A DNA stretch of 64,000 nucleotides from Corynebacterium felinum (GCF_030408755.1 NZ_CP047209.1:124001-188000), one strand, 5' to 3'; positions 27,574-36,376 are shown, counted from the first letter of the stretch. Numbers and translations are program-made. The notes: generated from the sequence alone by a model not told the origin.

Positions 27574-28817
27574 ATATTCTACTGTGTAAGTATGATATTT
27601 CCGATGAAATGCCATTATGGTTCGTTGATTACGCAGACGAAGTACATCTAGTACTAGATGAATTTGATAAGAGTAGGGATCTGCCCTCCGAGGTCCTCTC
27701 CAATATGACCTCTATCCACTATGTAACCAGTTTTGACTCTTTCGAATCAGTTACGGGGGTGGTGGCCGAAATCAAAGAAACGAATATACATATAGATGTA
27801 GTTGCGAGCTTTACGGAATTTAGTCAGATCGGCGCAGCGTATATCGCCCAGTTACTTGGAGTGAAGCATCAATCAGTGGCTGTGGCGGCTGCTACCAGGG
27901 ACAAGCGCCTCATGAAGATGCGCGCACGCTCCTCGGGCATCCCCTGCGCACGTTTTTTATCAATCCCGACTCGCGAAAACGTTGATTCTCTTCGCGATCT
28001 CTCAAGGTTGACCTTCCCTGTTGTTATCAAGCCTGCTGCTGGCATGTCCACAATGTCGACAGAGATTGCAGGAAATGAGGCAAAGGCGCGAGAGATAATT
28101 ATGGGGCTAGATATACCGCCTCAGTTTGGATCTAAGCAGATCATCGTTGAGGAGTTCATTGAAGGGGACGAGTTTCTTGTGGACGCTATCTGGGATAATG
28201 GTGAGTGTGTCCACTTTAGTATCGCAAAATACATGAGTCCTAGGCTGCGTGCCAATGAACCAAAGGGGATCAATGGCTGCTTCATTGTGCGGGAAGATGA
28301 AAACTACAACTTTTACAGGCAAGTCCGAGATTTCCATGACCGCATCAACAAAGCGTTTGAAGTAATGGATGGCGCAACCCACCTAGAGTTTTTCCAATTA
28401 CGTGATGGGTCTCTGGTTTTCTCCGAACTGGCCACTCGGCTTGGGGGCGGAGGTAGCCCTCCCATGATTCGAGGGAGTCTAGGGTTTGATATTCGAGAAC
28501 TGTGGGCGGCTCAGCAAGCAAAGGCAATTGAGAAAATGTCCCCTTCTAGAGAAAGTATCTTTCCTGCAGTTGGCTTTTTCAACCTTGAGCCATCCCATCC
28601 TGGGTTCATTAAATCGGTTCCGGATATCGACTCCATCCGCAACGAGCAAGGTATCTTAGAAGCAAGATTAATGACTGAGGTGGGAAGATTCCATTCTCGG
28701 GAACACCCGTCAGAGTGGGGTATTTTTCTTGTTATCGGTGGGAAAACCTCTGATGAACTCGTGGATAAGTTTTTAGAGATTTCCGAAAATTACCCAATAG
28801 AAACGTCTTCCCCTTAA
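27570..28817 (+). CDS. ATP-grasp ligase 1 of the HisRS cluster
   Basis: 415 residues, TTG start with an excellent AAAGGAG 9 nt upstream. ATP-grasp blocks: Lys154 in FPVVIKPAAG, VEEFIEGDEF (193-202), THLEFFQLRDG and SELATRLGGG (285-294), where the usual metal-binding Asn of 'EINPR' is replaced. The family joins a carboxylate (often an amino acid) to an amine or thiol via an acyl phosphate. The stop codon TAA lies inside an IS1380 end fragment, so the last few residues may not be original. Divergent from ATP-grasp 2. Confidence 0.8.
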   Translation: MNILLCKYDISDEMPLWFVDYADEVHLVLDEFDKSRDLPSEVLSNMTSIHYVTSFDSFESVTGVVAEIKETNIHIDVVASFTEFSQIGAAYIAQLLGVKHQSVAVAAATRDKRLMKMRARSSGIPCARFLSIPTRENVDSLRDLSRLTFPVVIKPAAGMSTMSTEIAGNEAKAREIIMGLDIPPQFGSKQIIVEEFIEGDEFLVDAIWDNGECVHFSIAKYMSPRLRANEPKGINGCFIVREDENYNFYRQVRDFHDRINKAFEVMDGATHLEFFQLRDGSLVFSELATRLGGGGSPPMIRGSLGFDIRELWAAQQAKAIEKMSPSRESIFPAVGFFNLEPSHPGFIKSVPDIDSIRNEQGILEARLMTEVGRFHSREHPSEWGIFLVIGGKTSDELVDKFLEISENYPIETSSP

Positions 28818-28932
28818 CCCAGATTTTTCATGGGGTGGGGCTTGAGAGCGGTGTAAAAAGTAAAGAAAATACGGCTTGAACTTCTAGAATAGAGATGATC
28901 AAAGTTTACATTCCAAGCAGAATAGGAGCATC
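28814..28932 (-). mobile_element. IS1380-family end fragment
   Basis: TTAACCCAGATTTTTCATGG and about 100 further bases match the right end of the IS1380 element (24780-24913, reversed), including TTCTAGAATAGAGATG. It abuts the IS5-type relic at about 28933, forming the scar between the two arms of the cluster. Confidence 0.85.
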
Positions 28933-29181
28933 TTCTTGGGGTTGCGCCCACGGTCATGGCGTTTGCGTTGGGTGTGACACCATGCGCTGATGGTGCGTGC
29001 AGTAGAAATTGGTACGAAAAAGAGTGGCAGAAACGCAAGCAAGCGGTGTTCATTTCAGATTGATTTTCTTTTCAAAAACAATTCTGAGTAAGAATCCGCG
29101 TGCTTTGCGTTGACGTTCCACCCACAAAACCCCCAAAACCACAGGTCAGCGTTTCATACGCATTTCCCCGATGAGAAAACC
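28933..29181 (-). mobile_element. Relic of the 947-bp IS (left end, reversed)
   Basis: Contains ACCACAGGTCAGCGTTTCAT, CCACCCACAAAACCCCC and GATGAGAAAACCC, matching the left end of the intact IS. It ends about 8 bp from the stop codon of ATP-grasp 2. Confidence 0.8.
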
Positions 29182-29188
29182 CTAGTGG

Positions 29189-30418
29189 TCATGAGCCAAC
29201 TTTTCTTGATCCCTTATTGATAATGTTAGTTATTTTGAGATAGCTTTCCTTCAAACTGGCCATATCTTCTCCTTCAATCAAAATATCGCAAAAAAAATTT
29301 TCTCTTTCGAGGTTTGAAACTCGATACGGCGATAGAATGGATGAAAATAGAACATGGGGGTGCTTATTGATTTCTTCAATCGCATCTTCATCTACTTCGA
29401 ATACCCCTTCTTCGAAGCGCTCTATGCTCACGTGACCCATGAGAAAAGCGTTAGAGCTATTGCTTTGACTTGGAATATCTACTTTTTGATTCACTGCCAT
29501 TGAAAGGACAATCTTAAGGGGATCCAGCCCACTAACAACTTCTGCGGCTTTGGCAAAGAGTCTTCCCCCCGGTCTTGGGTTAATCTCTATGATTTCAATT
29601 TTCCCAGCAGAGTTCACTCGAAACTCTGCATGGAACCACATATTGTTGATTCCCAGAGCATTCCCAACATCGCGCAGAATAAAAGAAGCTGCAGAAACCG
29701 CTTCTTTAACCAGAGGATTTTGAGGAGGCATTACAATAAGACCGCTGTCGTGGAGAAGGGAATCATCGTGATCTGGCTTCTCTGCTGCTAAAATCGTATG
29801 AAAGAACCCATTTTGTAAATAACCATCAATGGAAAACTCGTGACCTCGGAAATATTCTTCTACCAGAATTAGTGTATTTGCCCCGAGCCTACCGGTTAGC
29901 AAAGAGAGAAATTCGGATAACTCTTCATCGTTTTCCACTTTCCGAACGTAGAATGAGCCTCCTGACTGCGCCGCAGGCTTGGCGACCACAGGATAGTTAA
30001 TTTCCCTAGTCAAGATCTCTTCTTCAGTTCCGGAATGAGAAGAAAGGTTTGATACTCCTAACTCTCGCATTTTACTTCGAAATAAATCTTTTCGTGTCAG
30101 GAAGTTTAAATTTTCGCAGGTCGCCGAAGACTGATGAGCGGTAGGTATGGCGACCACTTTCTCGGCGAGAGGCTCAAGTAGGTTTACAACTCCATAAATG
30201 GAACCAGCTTCGAAAGGCAGAGCCTCTTTTATCTCCTTAGTCAACACCGGGTTTGGCGTATTCCAGTTAACGACAAGGTGACGATCGCAGAGACTGGAGT
30301 TCAAATCATCGTCTTGATCGGAAATTAAGAGGGGACAATACCCCAGTTGCCGGATGAGGGGGGCAAAGGCTCTTACTCCTCCAGCGTTATCAGAGGACAA
30401 TATTGCTACATACTGCAT
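29189..30418 (-). CDS. ATP-grasp ligase 2 of the HisRS cluster
   Basis: 409 residues from ATG 30418. ATP-grasp blocks: Lys147 in YPVVAKPAAQSGG, VEEYFRGHEF (186-195), WFHAEFRVN and the canonical EINPRPGG (278-285), so unlike ligase 1 all metal ligands are present. Closest in layout to amino-acid ligases of the BacD/carbamoyl-phosphate-like branch. The stop of the upstream HisRS-like gene and this ATG are one base apart (TAAAATG), indicating coupling. The product end lies against an IS scar, but the domain looks complete. Confidence 0.83.
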   Translation of the reverse strand: MQYVAILSSDNAGGVRAFAPLIRQLGYCPLLISDQDDDLNSSLCDRHLVVNWNTPNPVLTKEIKEALPFEAGSIYGVVNLLEPLAEKVVAIPTAHQSSATCENLNFLTRKDLFRSKMRELGVSNLSSHSGTEEEILTREINYPVVAKPAAQSGGSFYVRKVENDEELSEFLSLLTGRLGANTLILVEEYFRGHEFSIDGYLQNGFFHTILAAEKPDHDDSLLHDSGLIVMPPQNPLVKEAVSAASFILRDVGNALGINNMWFHAEFRVNSAGKIEIIEINPRPGGRLFAKAAEVVSGLDPLKIVLSMAVNQKVDIPSQSNSSNAFLMGHVSIERFEEGVFEVDEDAIEEINKHPHVLFSSILSPYRVSNLERENFFCDILIEGEDMASLKESYLKITNIINKGSRKVGS

Positions 30419-30419
30419 T

Positions 30420-31697
30420 TTACGCCTGCCTAAGAATGGGTCGGGAGACTTCAATGATGTACCTCTTATCTTTTAGAAGGGAAGGGGCAAAGTCGTCCAT
30501 GTCAAAAAATCGATCACACGCCTGCCGTGAGAGGTCCTCAAAAAACACAGCTTTGATCTTCTTAGGCTTTTTAACAAGTGAAACTTCGGATATACCTGCT
30601 TCTAACAGGTGTTTTTGGAGTGTGATCGCTTCCTGAAACTGGTTGATACTTGAGTACCCGATCGCCAAGTGCTCACCGTTGGATATATGCCAACTCTCCG
30701 GCAGTAGATCCATTATGCGTTCAAATCCAAAAGAGAAGCCTACTGCCGGAACGCTATCTCCGGACCATTTGCTAATCATATCGTCGTAGCGACCCCCTCC
30801 ACAGATAGATTTGTTGGAAAAATCATTAACAACTTCATAGATTGGACCTGTGTAGTATCCCATTCCTCGCACCAACGTTGGAGAAAAACTTACCTTAAAA
30901 TCTGGATAGATCTTTCTCAGGGAAGCGATCAAATAGGGAATATCGTACCATTCCCACTCACTGGACTGGAAACAATCCGAATCCCTTTCCATTCTCTCAA
31001 TAAGATCGAATAACTCTTCCACCTGCACAGAGGTTAGTCCTCTGAGTTCTTTAAGTTCTTTCTCAACCCCAGACCTCCCAATTTTATCAATTTTATCAAG
31101 AATTATGAGGGTTGAAGAATGATCGTCTATATCGATTCTAGCCCTAAGCATGATGTCTCGCAGGATGCGACGATCGTTCACTAGTAGCGTGGACGAATTT
31201 TCGAGATTAAGATCTATTAAAATCTGTAATCCGGCAGAGATTAGTTCAATCTCTGCCGTAATACTTTTTTCTCCAATAATATCAAGATCAAATTGAGTAA
31301 ATTCCCTGAAGCGCCCCTTCTGGGGTCGCTCAGCTCGCCATACATTTCCCGTCTGGAACGACTTGAAAACTCTGGGCAATGAGGATTTGTTGGATGCATA
31401 AAAGCGAGTAAGGGGAAGCGTAAGATCGTAGCGAAGCCCAAGGTCAACCACCTGACGAGGCAAAACTGGGACATTTTGATCTAGGCCACGCTTAATTACC
31501 TCAAAAATCATGCTTTCATTTTCCCCACCCTGATCAGACTTAAGTCGTTCGATCTTCTCCAAAGAGGGGGCTTGCACCTCTTGGAACCCTCGTCGCCGGG
31601 CAACGGAAATTATCAAATCTACAACAAAGCGACGTCGGGCTGTATCGACGGGGATAAAATCTCTCATTCCTCGGGGAGGTGATACTTTTGAACTCAT
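30420..31697 (-). CDS. Histidyl-tRNA synthetase-like protein (arm 2)
   Basis: 425 residues of a second, different HisRS lineage: PPRGMRDF at the start, LRYDLT (88-93, as in archaeal/eukaryotic-type HisRS rather than the PEGT of arm 1), motif 2 VWRAERPQKGRFREFTQFD, catalytic RGMGYYTG (277-284), GGGRYDD and motif 3 GFSFGFER (320-327). About 95 residues follow, a divergent remnant of the anticodon-binding fold. It may activate histidine for ligase 2, or act as a resistant HisRS that protects the host. The organism's housekeeping hisS is not in this window. Confidence 0.8.
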   Translation of the reverse strand: MSSKVSPPRGMRDFIPVDTARRRFVVDLIISVARRRGFQEVQAPSLEKIERLKSDQGGENESMIFEVIKRGLDQNVPVLPRQVVDLGLRYDLTLPLTRFYASNKSSLPRVFKSFQTGNVWRAERPQKGRFREFTQFDLDIIGEKSITAEIELISAGLQILIDLNLENSSTLLVNDRRILRDIMLRARIDIDDHSSTLIILDKIDKIGRSGVEKELKELRGLTSVQVEELFDLIERMERDSDCFQSSEWEWYDIPYLIASLRKIYPDFKVSFSPTLVRGMGYYTGPIYEVVNDFSNKSICGGGRYDDMISKWSGDSVPAVGFSFGFERIMDLLPESWHISNGEHLAIGYSSINQFQEAITLQKHLLEAGISEVSLVKKPKKIKAVFFEDLSRQACDRFFDMDDFAPSLLKDKRYIIEVSRPILRQA

Positions 31698-31703
31698 TCC
31701 TTA

Positions 31704-31709
31704 ATCATA
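31704..31709 (-). promoter_or_regulatory. Probable -10 box for a leaderless HisRS-like (arm 2) transcript
   Basis: TATGAT on the minus strand ends 6 nt before the ATG at 31697, the spacing at which transcription would begin at the start codon. Leaderless mRNAs are common in corynebacteria, and no usable ribosome site is present (AAGGA directly touches the ATG). Confidence 0.45.
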
Positions 31710-31824
31710 CACTTCGCGCTCATGATCCTTCGGAATCGACATAGATTCACAGTAAGGAGTACGTTTCGTTGGCTCCCAGATGGCAGATGTCATCACTCAG
31801 GAGTTGACTGTAAAGTGGCACATT

Positions 31825-32247
31825 GAGCTTTTTCATCGGGGAAATACGTAGGAAACGCTGACCTGTGGTTTTGGGGGTTTTGTGGGTGGAACGTCAACGC
31901 AAAGCACGCGGGGTTCTTACTCAGAATGATTTTTGACAAAGAAAACTACCATGAGAGGAACACCACGTGCTTGCGTTTCTGCCAACCTTTTTCGTACCCA
32001 TCACTATTGCACGCACCATCAGCGCTTGGTGCCACACCCACCGGCGTCGACATGACCATCGCACACATCAGCGTGCTGCAACCTGTTGGACTCAAACAAT
32101 TATGCTCCTGCGCTGACTTTATGAAGCAACAAGCATTTCTGCTATTGCTCGTGATACACGTGTTTCACAAGGAATAAGGCTACTGCTACATCCTTGAAGC
32201 ACTGAAGGTTGTTTCCGCTAAATCTCCCACCCTGATAGACGCACTAT
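31825..32247 (+). mobile_element. Relic of the 947-bp IS (left half), right boundary of the island
   Basis: Starts GAGCTTTTTCATCGGGG (a mutated IS end) and then is nearly identical to the relic at 21387-21850, which implies a duplication of an already decayed copy. It truncates the acetyltransferase gene that follows. Confidence 0.85.
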
Positions 32248-32559
32248 GGGGCAACACACCACAACCAGGGGATAGGAACTGCCATTAGACGCAGCTTCGC
32301 CGAACTAGCATTCACGCACCTTCATGCCGAAACAATGGCCACCGCATGGTTTGTGGGCAACCATGCCGCCAAGCGGCTAAGCCAAAAACTGGGCTACCAC
32401 ATCACCGGCACAGGTCACGCCTATGCAGGGATACATCGAGATGCATACCCTACCGAGGAAGCGCAGTTATCGAAGGCTGACTATCGGCCACGCAATTGCC
32501 AAATCACCATCAGCGGGATAACCACTGAATTAACATCAATGCTCGGTGCTTCACCTTAA
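32248..32559 (+). pseudogene. GNAT acetyltransferase, C-terminal remnant
   Basis: An open frame (32269-32559) reads GIGTAIRRSFAELAFTHLHAETM, then FVGNHAAKRLSQKLGYHITG, which are the acetyl-CoA loop and the 'N..S...LGY' region of GNAT enzymes. The N-terminal half, including the substrate domain, is replaced by the IS relic. It ends 4 bp inside the convergent cyclase gene's stop region. Confidence 0.75.
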
Positions 32560-33242
32560 GCGATCAGTGCAAACACCCGGGCGGGAAAACCTGTCCCCTC
32601 CTTGATTTTCGGCCAGGAGGCCACAATAATCGCACCTGTTTCTGGCACCTGATCGAGGTTGGTTAAAAGCTCAATCTGCCAACGATCGTGGGCAAGAATG
32701 GCACGCTGGGCTTTGAGGCTGGGGTCGGTGTCGAAAGTCTCGTGGCCGATCGCGCGAATATTCCTGTGCTCCACCAGGAAATCAATAGCAGCCACCGACC
32801 AGCCAGGGCAGTTCCCGCCGTTTTCCATCGCCTGCTGATCCGGCCACCTTGTCGACCAATCCGAACGAAAGGCCACAAAAGCACCGTCTGGAATCCTGCC
32901 ATGGTGGCTTTCCCACTCGAAGATATGCTCAGGGAGAAGCAGAAACTGAGGGTTAGCCGCTACTTCAGTGTGAAAATCAAGAACCACCAGCGGGGAAACC
33001 ATGTCGTCGACAAGCACAGCATCAACACTGCGCCCACCAGCAACGAAATGGTTCGGCGCATCCACATGCGTACCCCACTGACCAACAAAAGTATGCTGAA
33101 TAACCGCGCAGCCATCAGCCGCCACCGTAGACAGCTGCACCCGCTGCTCATCAGGATCACCCGGAAAACGCGGCTGGCCAGGGGCGCAGGTGTGGGTCAA
33201 ATCAACGAAACGACATCCCCGTATAAGCGCCCACAGATCCAT
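32556..33242 (-). CDS. Cyclase-family metal hydrolase, paralogue 2
   Basis: 228 residues, FVDLTHTCAPGQPRFPGDP and GTHVDAPNHF with the metal-binding His/Asp/His, AFVAFRSDWSTRWPD and GHETFDTDPS. Clear paralogue of 20346-21080 but shorter by about 16 residues around the middle. It lies 3 bp downstream of the ABC ATPase gene on the same strand, so it is probably in that operon. Substrate unknown. Confidence 0.8.
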   Translation of the reverse strand: MDLWALIRGCRFVDLTHTCAPGQPRFPGDPDEQRVQLSTVAADGCAVIQHTFVGQWGTHVDAPNHFVAGGRSVDAVLVDDMVSPLVVLDFHTEVAANPQFLLLPEHIFEWESHHGRIPDGAFVAFRSDWSTRWPDQQAMENGGNCPGWSVAAIDFLVEHRNIRAIGHETFDTDPSLKAQRAILAHDRWQIELLTNLDQVPETGAIIVASWPKIKEGTGFPARVFALIA

Positions 33243-33245
33243 GTT

Positions 33246-34052
33246 TTAAGCCTTATTCTGCTGCTTTTCCTTCTCCAGATCAGCCAGCACACGGCGCACA
33301 TGATCGCCAGCCCCCTTGCCCTCATACGCCTCCACAATGTCGGGAATCGGGCCGGCCTGGCGGATCTGACCATGATCCACCCACAGTGCAGTATCACACA
33401 GCTGCGCGAGGAAATCATTCGAGTGCGAGGCAAACACCAAAATGCCGGAGCGCTCCACCAACTGCTGCAAACGCGTGCGAGCCTTCGCCATAAACGCAGC
33501 ATCAACCGCGCCAATGCCCTCGTCGAGAAGCAAAATTTCCGGCTCAATGCTGGTGACCACACCCAAAGCCAAACGGATACGCATACCCGTGGAATAAGTG
33601 CGCAGCGGCATGGCTAGATAATCGCCGAGCTCAGAAAACTCCGCAATCTCATCCATCTTCTGCTTCATCTGCTTGCGTGTTTGACCCAAAAACAGGCCGC
33701 GGATCACAATGTTTTCAAAGCCCGAAATCTCCGGGTCCATGCCCACACCCAAGTCGAACACGGGAGCTACCCGGCCGCGGATGTGCGCCGAACCGCGGGT
33801 GGGCTCGTAAATGCCAGACAGCAGACGCAGCAACGTGGATTTACCTGCGCCGTTGTGGCCGACAAGACCCACCCTGTCGCCCTCGCGCAAGTGCAAGTTA
33901 ATGTCTTTCAGCGCCTCCACCACAACGGTGTTGTCCTTATTGCGGCCAATCGCGCCGCCCGCAGCGCCGAGGAAAGCCTTCTTCATGGAGCGTGACTTCG
34001 CATCGAAAATCGGGAAATCGACGCACGCATTGTAAGTATCGATAGAAACCAT
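33246..34052 (-). CDS. wzt: Polysaccharide ABC exporter ATPase (Wzt-like, Rv3781-like)
   Basis: 268 residues from ATG 34052 (AAAGGT upstream). Walker A GHNGAGKST, signature YSTGMRIRLALGV, Walker B ILLLDEGIGAVD and ASHSNDF, typical of O-antigen/teichoic-acid-type exporters without the C-terminal sugar-binding domain. In mycobacteria this pair flips the galactan intermediate made by GlfT1/GlfT2. It follows the permease gene with a 14-bp gap. Confidence 0.88.
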   Translation of the reverse strand: MVSIDTYNACVDFPIFDAKSRSMKKAFLGAAGGAIGRNKDNTVVVEALKDINLHLREGDRVGLVGHNGAGKSTLLRLLSGIYEPTRGSAHIRGRVAPVFDLGVGMDPEISGFENIVIRGLFLGQTRKQMKQKMDEIAEFSELGDYLAMPLRTYSTGMRIRLALGVVTSIEPEILLLDEGIGAVDAAFMAKARTRLQQLVERSGILVFASHSNDFLAQLCDTALWVDHGQIRQAGPIPDIVEAYEGKGAGDHVRRVLADLEKEKQQNKA

Positions 34053-34066
34053 GACAGTGACCTTTC

Positions 34067-35014
34067 TTAAACCCAGTAGCTCACGCGGAAACGCCACTGT
34101 TTCATGGCTAGAAGTGCAAGACCCAACCCCACGATGGTGCAGCCGATCACAACCCACCAGTGGTAGGTGGGAAGTTCAGCACCGATTAAGGGTGCGCGGA
34201 TGACTTCCATGTAGTGATACAGCGGATTGAGTTGAGCAAGCTTTGCGCGTTCAGAAATCGCCCCGCCTTGATCCTTCAAAGTCTGTGTCATCCAGACAAT
34301 GGGGGTGACATAGAACAATAATTGTACCCCCGCCTCGAGTAAAGGAGCCACATCGCGGTAGCGAGTGGCGACAATTCCGAAGAACATAGCCACCCAAACA
34401 CCGTTCAAAATAAGGAGGATCATAGCGGGGATCGCAAGCAGAATATCCCAGCCCAGAGGGCGTGGGAACAGCACAATCAGGATCAGCCAGATCACCAAAT
34501 TGTGGGCAAGGAATAAGGTTTGCTTCCACACTAATCTGTAGACATGAACACTTAAAGCAGAGGGAAGTTGCTTAATTAATCCTTCATTTTCAATAAAAAC
34601 TTGGGCACCTTCCTTAATGCAACCTGAAATAAATCCCCACATAATGAGGCCCACAGTCACATGTGGCAAAAAGGTTGCGACAGGAATCTTAAAAAGTACT
34701 GAATAAAGGAGACCGAGTGCGAGCGCCATCACACCTGTGGCGATCGTAATCCACAGCGGACCCAGCACGGAACGGCGGTAGCGCTGCTTAATGTCCTGCC
34801 ACCCCAATTGCAGCCAGAGTTCATGCTGCTTAAAGCCGCGAACCAAGTCCCGCCAGGCGGCGGAAATAGTCTTCGATGCCGAAGGCTTGGGATCGCTAAA
34901 GCCCGCTTCGGTGATGCGATTCACCCGCTCTTGGAGGGCAAGGTCGGCCACCGAAGAGTTCTCAGAATTCTTGGGGAGATTATTAGACTCGCGTTTAGTT
35001 TCATGATCCTGCAC
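34067..35014 (-). CDS. wzm: Polysaccharide ABC exporter permease (Wzm-like, Rv3783-like)
   Basis: 315 residues with a long charged N-terminal tail, then LWLQLGWQDIKQRYRRSVLGPLWIT (ABC-2 polysaccharide exporter signature) and six hydrophobic helices ending FRVSYWV. Partner of the ATPase downstream; the first gene of this minus-strand operon. Confidence 0.88.
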   Translation of the reverse strand: MQDHETKRESNNLPKNSENSSVADLALQERVNRITEAGFSDPKPSASKTISAAWRDLVRGFKQHELWLQLGWQDIKQRYRRSVLGPLWITIATGVMALALGLLYSVLFKIPVATFLPHVTVGLIMWGFISGCIKEGAQVFIENEGLIKQLPSALSVHVYRLVWKQTLFLAHNLVIWLILIVLFPRPLGWDILLAIPAMILLILNGVWVAMFFGIVATRYRDVAPLLEAGVQLLFYVTPIVWMTQTLKDQGGAISERAKLAQLNPLYHYMEVIRAPLIGAELPTYHWWVVIGCTIVGLGLALLAMKQWRFRVSYWV

Positions 35015-35116
35015 AAATATCTAGCCTAGCTTGGCTGGGTGCGGAGAATGAAGATGACAGGCATACTAATGATGAAGGATTTTTCATTTAATGCCGTTTC
35101 GTTTGGAGTACTGCAC

Positions 35117-36370
35117 GTGGTTTTCGATGTCGCACGCGTCCGAGGGTTATACACCTCCCTCAGTGACGGCTGGACGTATCTGACTGCTCATAGGCAGCCA
35201 CAAATACCGGAGACTGTCTCCGCCGCCGTCGCCCGGGGATTCCGTCTTGCACCTGTGATGGCCAGCCCTGAGCTGGCGGTGGCGCATTTGGGTTCTCCCT
35301 ACAGTCCAGGTTTTGCCAGTCCCTCCTTAAGCCTTGCGCACGAAGAGATACCCAGCAACCCCTGCATGACTGGTCAGCTGGGTGCCGATGCTTCCATTCA
35401 GTCTGCGCTCAACGCTATTGCGGATCTGACAGATACCACTGCTGATGCGGTTGTTTTAGGTCCTAGTCTTGATGTTCTTTATGCCCGTCTCGCCCAGGCC
35501 ATCCAACCGTTGTTCCGCCGGGGCGGGCAGGTGGTTGCGGTGCGCGCTGATGCTCGTCAGCTCAATCACCCCGATACGGTGTTCGCCGAGTCCGATCTGG
35601 GTACTGGTGCGCTTCCGGTGTGGCAGTATTCTTCCCTGGTGTCGGGTGTGACACGAGTGGTGTCGCTGTCGACTGCCCATGCGCAGGTGGGCACGGCCTA
35701 TGACGTGTCCCAGATTGCGGATATGGTGCGGGATCGTTCCCGAGCGTGGGTTCTTGTGGATGCCACCCCTACCGCTGGGTATAGCCCGATTTCGTTGGAG
35801 GAATTGGGCGCACACATCGTGGGTATTGATTGTGCTGCTTTCGGTGGCCCGCAGGTGGCGGCGCTGGCTTTCCGCAGTACGGCAATGTTCCAGCGCATTG
35901 ATATGTCGGCTTTTAGCTGCGATGTGGCTCCTGGCCTTGCGGCGGGTGTTTCCGCTGCGGTGGACCACTTGGCTGACCTGAGCGAAGATGCCCTGGGCAC
36001 GCGGCGCAAGCGGCTGGAGCAAAGCTTGGTGCAGGTGGGCGAGTATGTGGATTACTTGGCTAGTTACCTGACTAATTCTTTGAGTTTGATGCAAAAAGTG
36101 CATGTGTTTGGCATCAGCGGGGAGTTGGCGATGGGGGAAGCGTTACGACGCGTACCCAGGGTGACGTTCTGCCTGCCGGGTATCCCCGCTGAGCGTATTT
36201 TCCAGGGGTTGCTGGAGCGTCGTCTTGTTACTGCTGCGGCTACGCCTGACCCGTTGCTGCGCAATATGGGCTTAGATGAGGTTGATGTTGCTTTAACAGT
36301 TGGCTTGGGTCCGTATAACACCACCCATGATGTGGATCAGTTGGTGCGGGCGTTGGCTGCGATTTATTAA
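35117..36370 (+). CDS. Class V aminotransferase-fold protein (Rv3778c-like)
   Basis: 417 residues from GTG 35117, which has GGAG at an ideal 8 nt and begins VFDVARVRGLYTSLSDGW, matching the start of the Rv3778c family. Cysteine-desulfurase-like fold. The segment where the PLP-binding Lys is expected (normally like 'AFSxxKxxGP') reads IDCAAFGGPQVAALAF, with Gln and no Lys, so it may be catalytically altered. Divergent from wzm; its convergent neighbour is the Rv3777-like reductase, as in mycobacteria. Confidence 0.75.
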   Translation: MVFDVARVRGLYTSLSDGWTYLTAHRQPQIPETVSAAVARGFRLAPVMASPELAVAHLGSPYSPGFASPSLSLAHEEIPSNPCMTGQLGADASIQSALNAIADLTDTTADAVVLGPSLDVLYARLAQAIQPLFRRGGQVVAVRADARQLNHPDTVFAESDLGTGALPVWQYSSLVSGVTRVVSLSTAHAQVGTAYDVSQIADMVRDRSRAWVLVDATPTAGYSPISLEELGAHIVGIDCAAFGGPQVAALAFRSTAMFQRIDMSAFSCDVAPGLAAGVSAAVDHLADLSEDALGTRRKRLEQSLVQVGEYVDYLASYLTNSLSLMQKVHVFGISGELAMGEALRRVPRVTFCLPGIPAERIFQGLLERRLVTAAATPDPLLRNMGLDEVDVALTVGLGPYNTTHDVDQLVRALAAIY

Positions 36371-36376
36371 AAAATC

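Noticed and set aside
30420..31697. Housekeeping histidyl-tRNA synthetase
   Set aside because: It has a divergent short C-terminal domain, sits in an IS-bounded cluster with ATP-grasp genes and has a second HisRS-like partner; but this cannot be excluded without the whole genome.
23520..32247. A classical composite transposon carrying the HisRS cluster
   Set aside because: The right-hand IS copy is a truncated relic and the left one is nested in another IS; no matching intact pair or target duplication surrounds the cluster.
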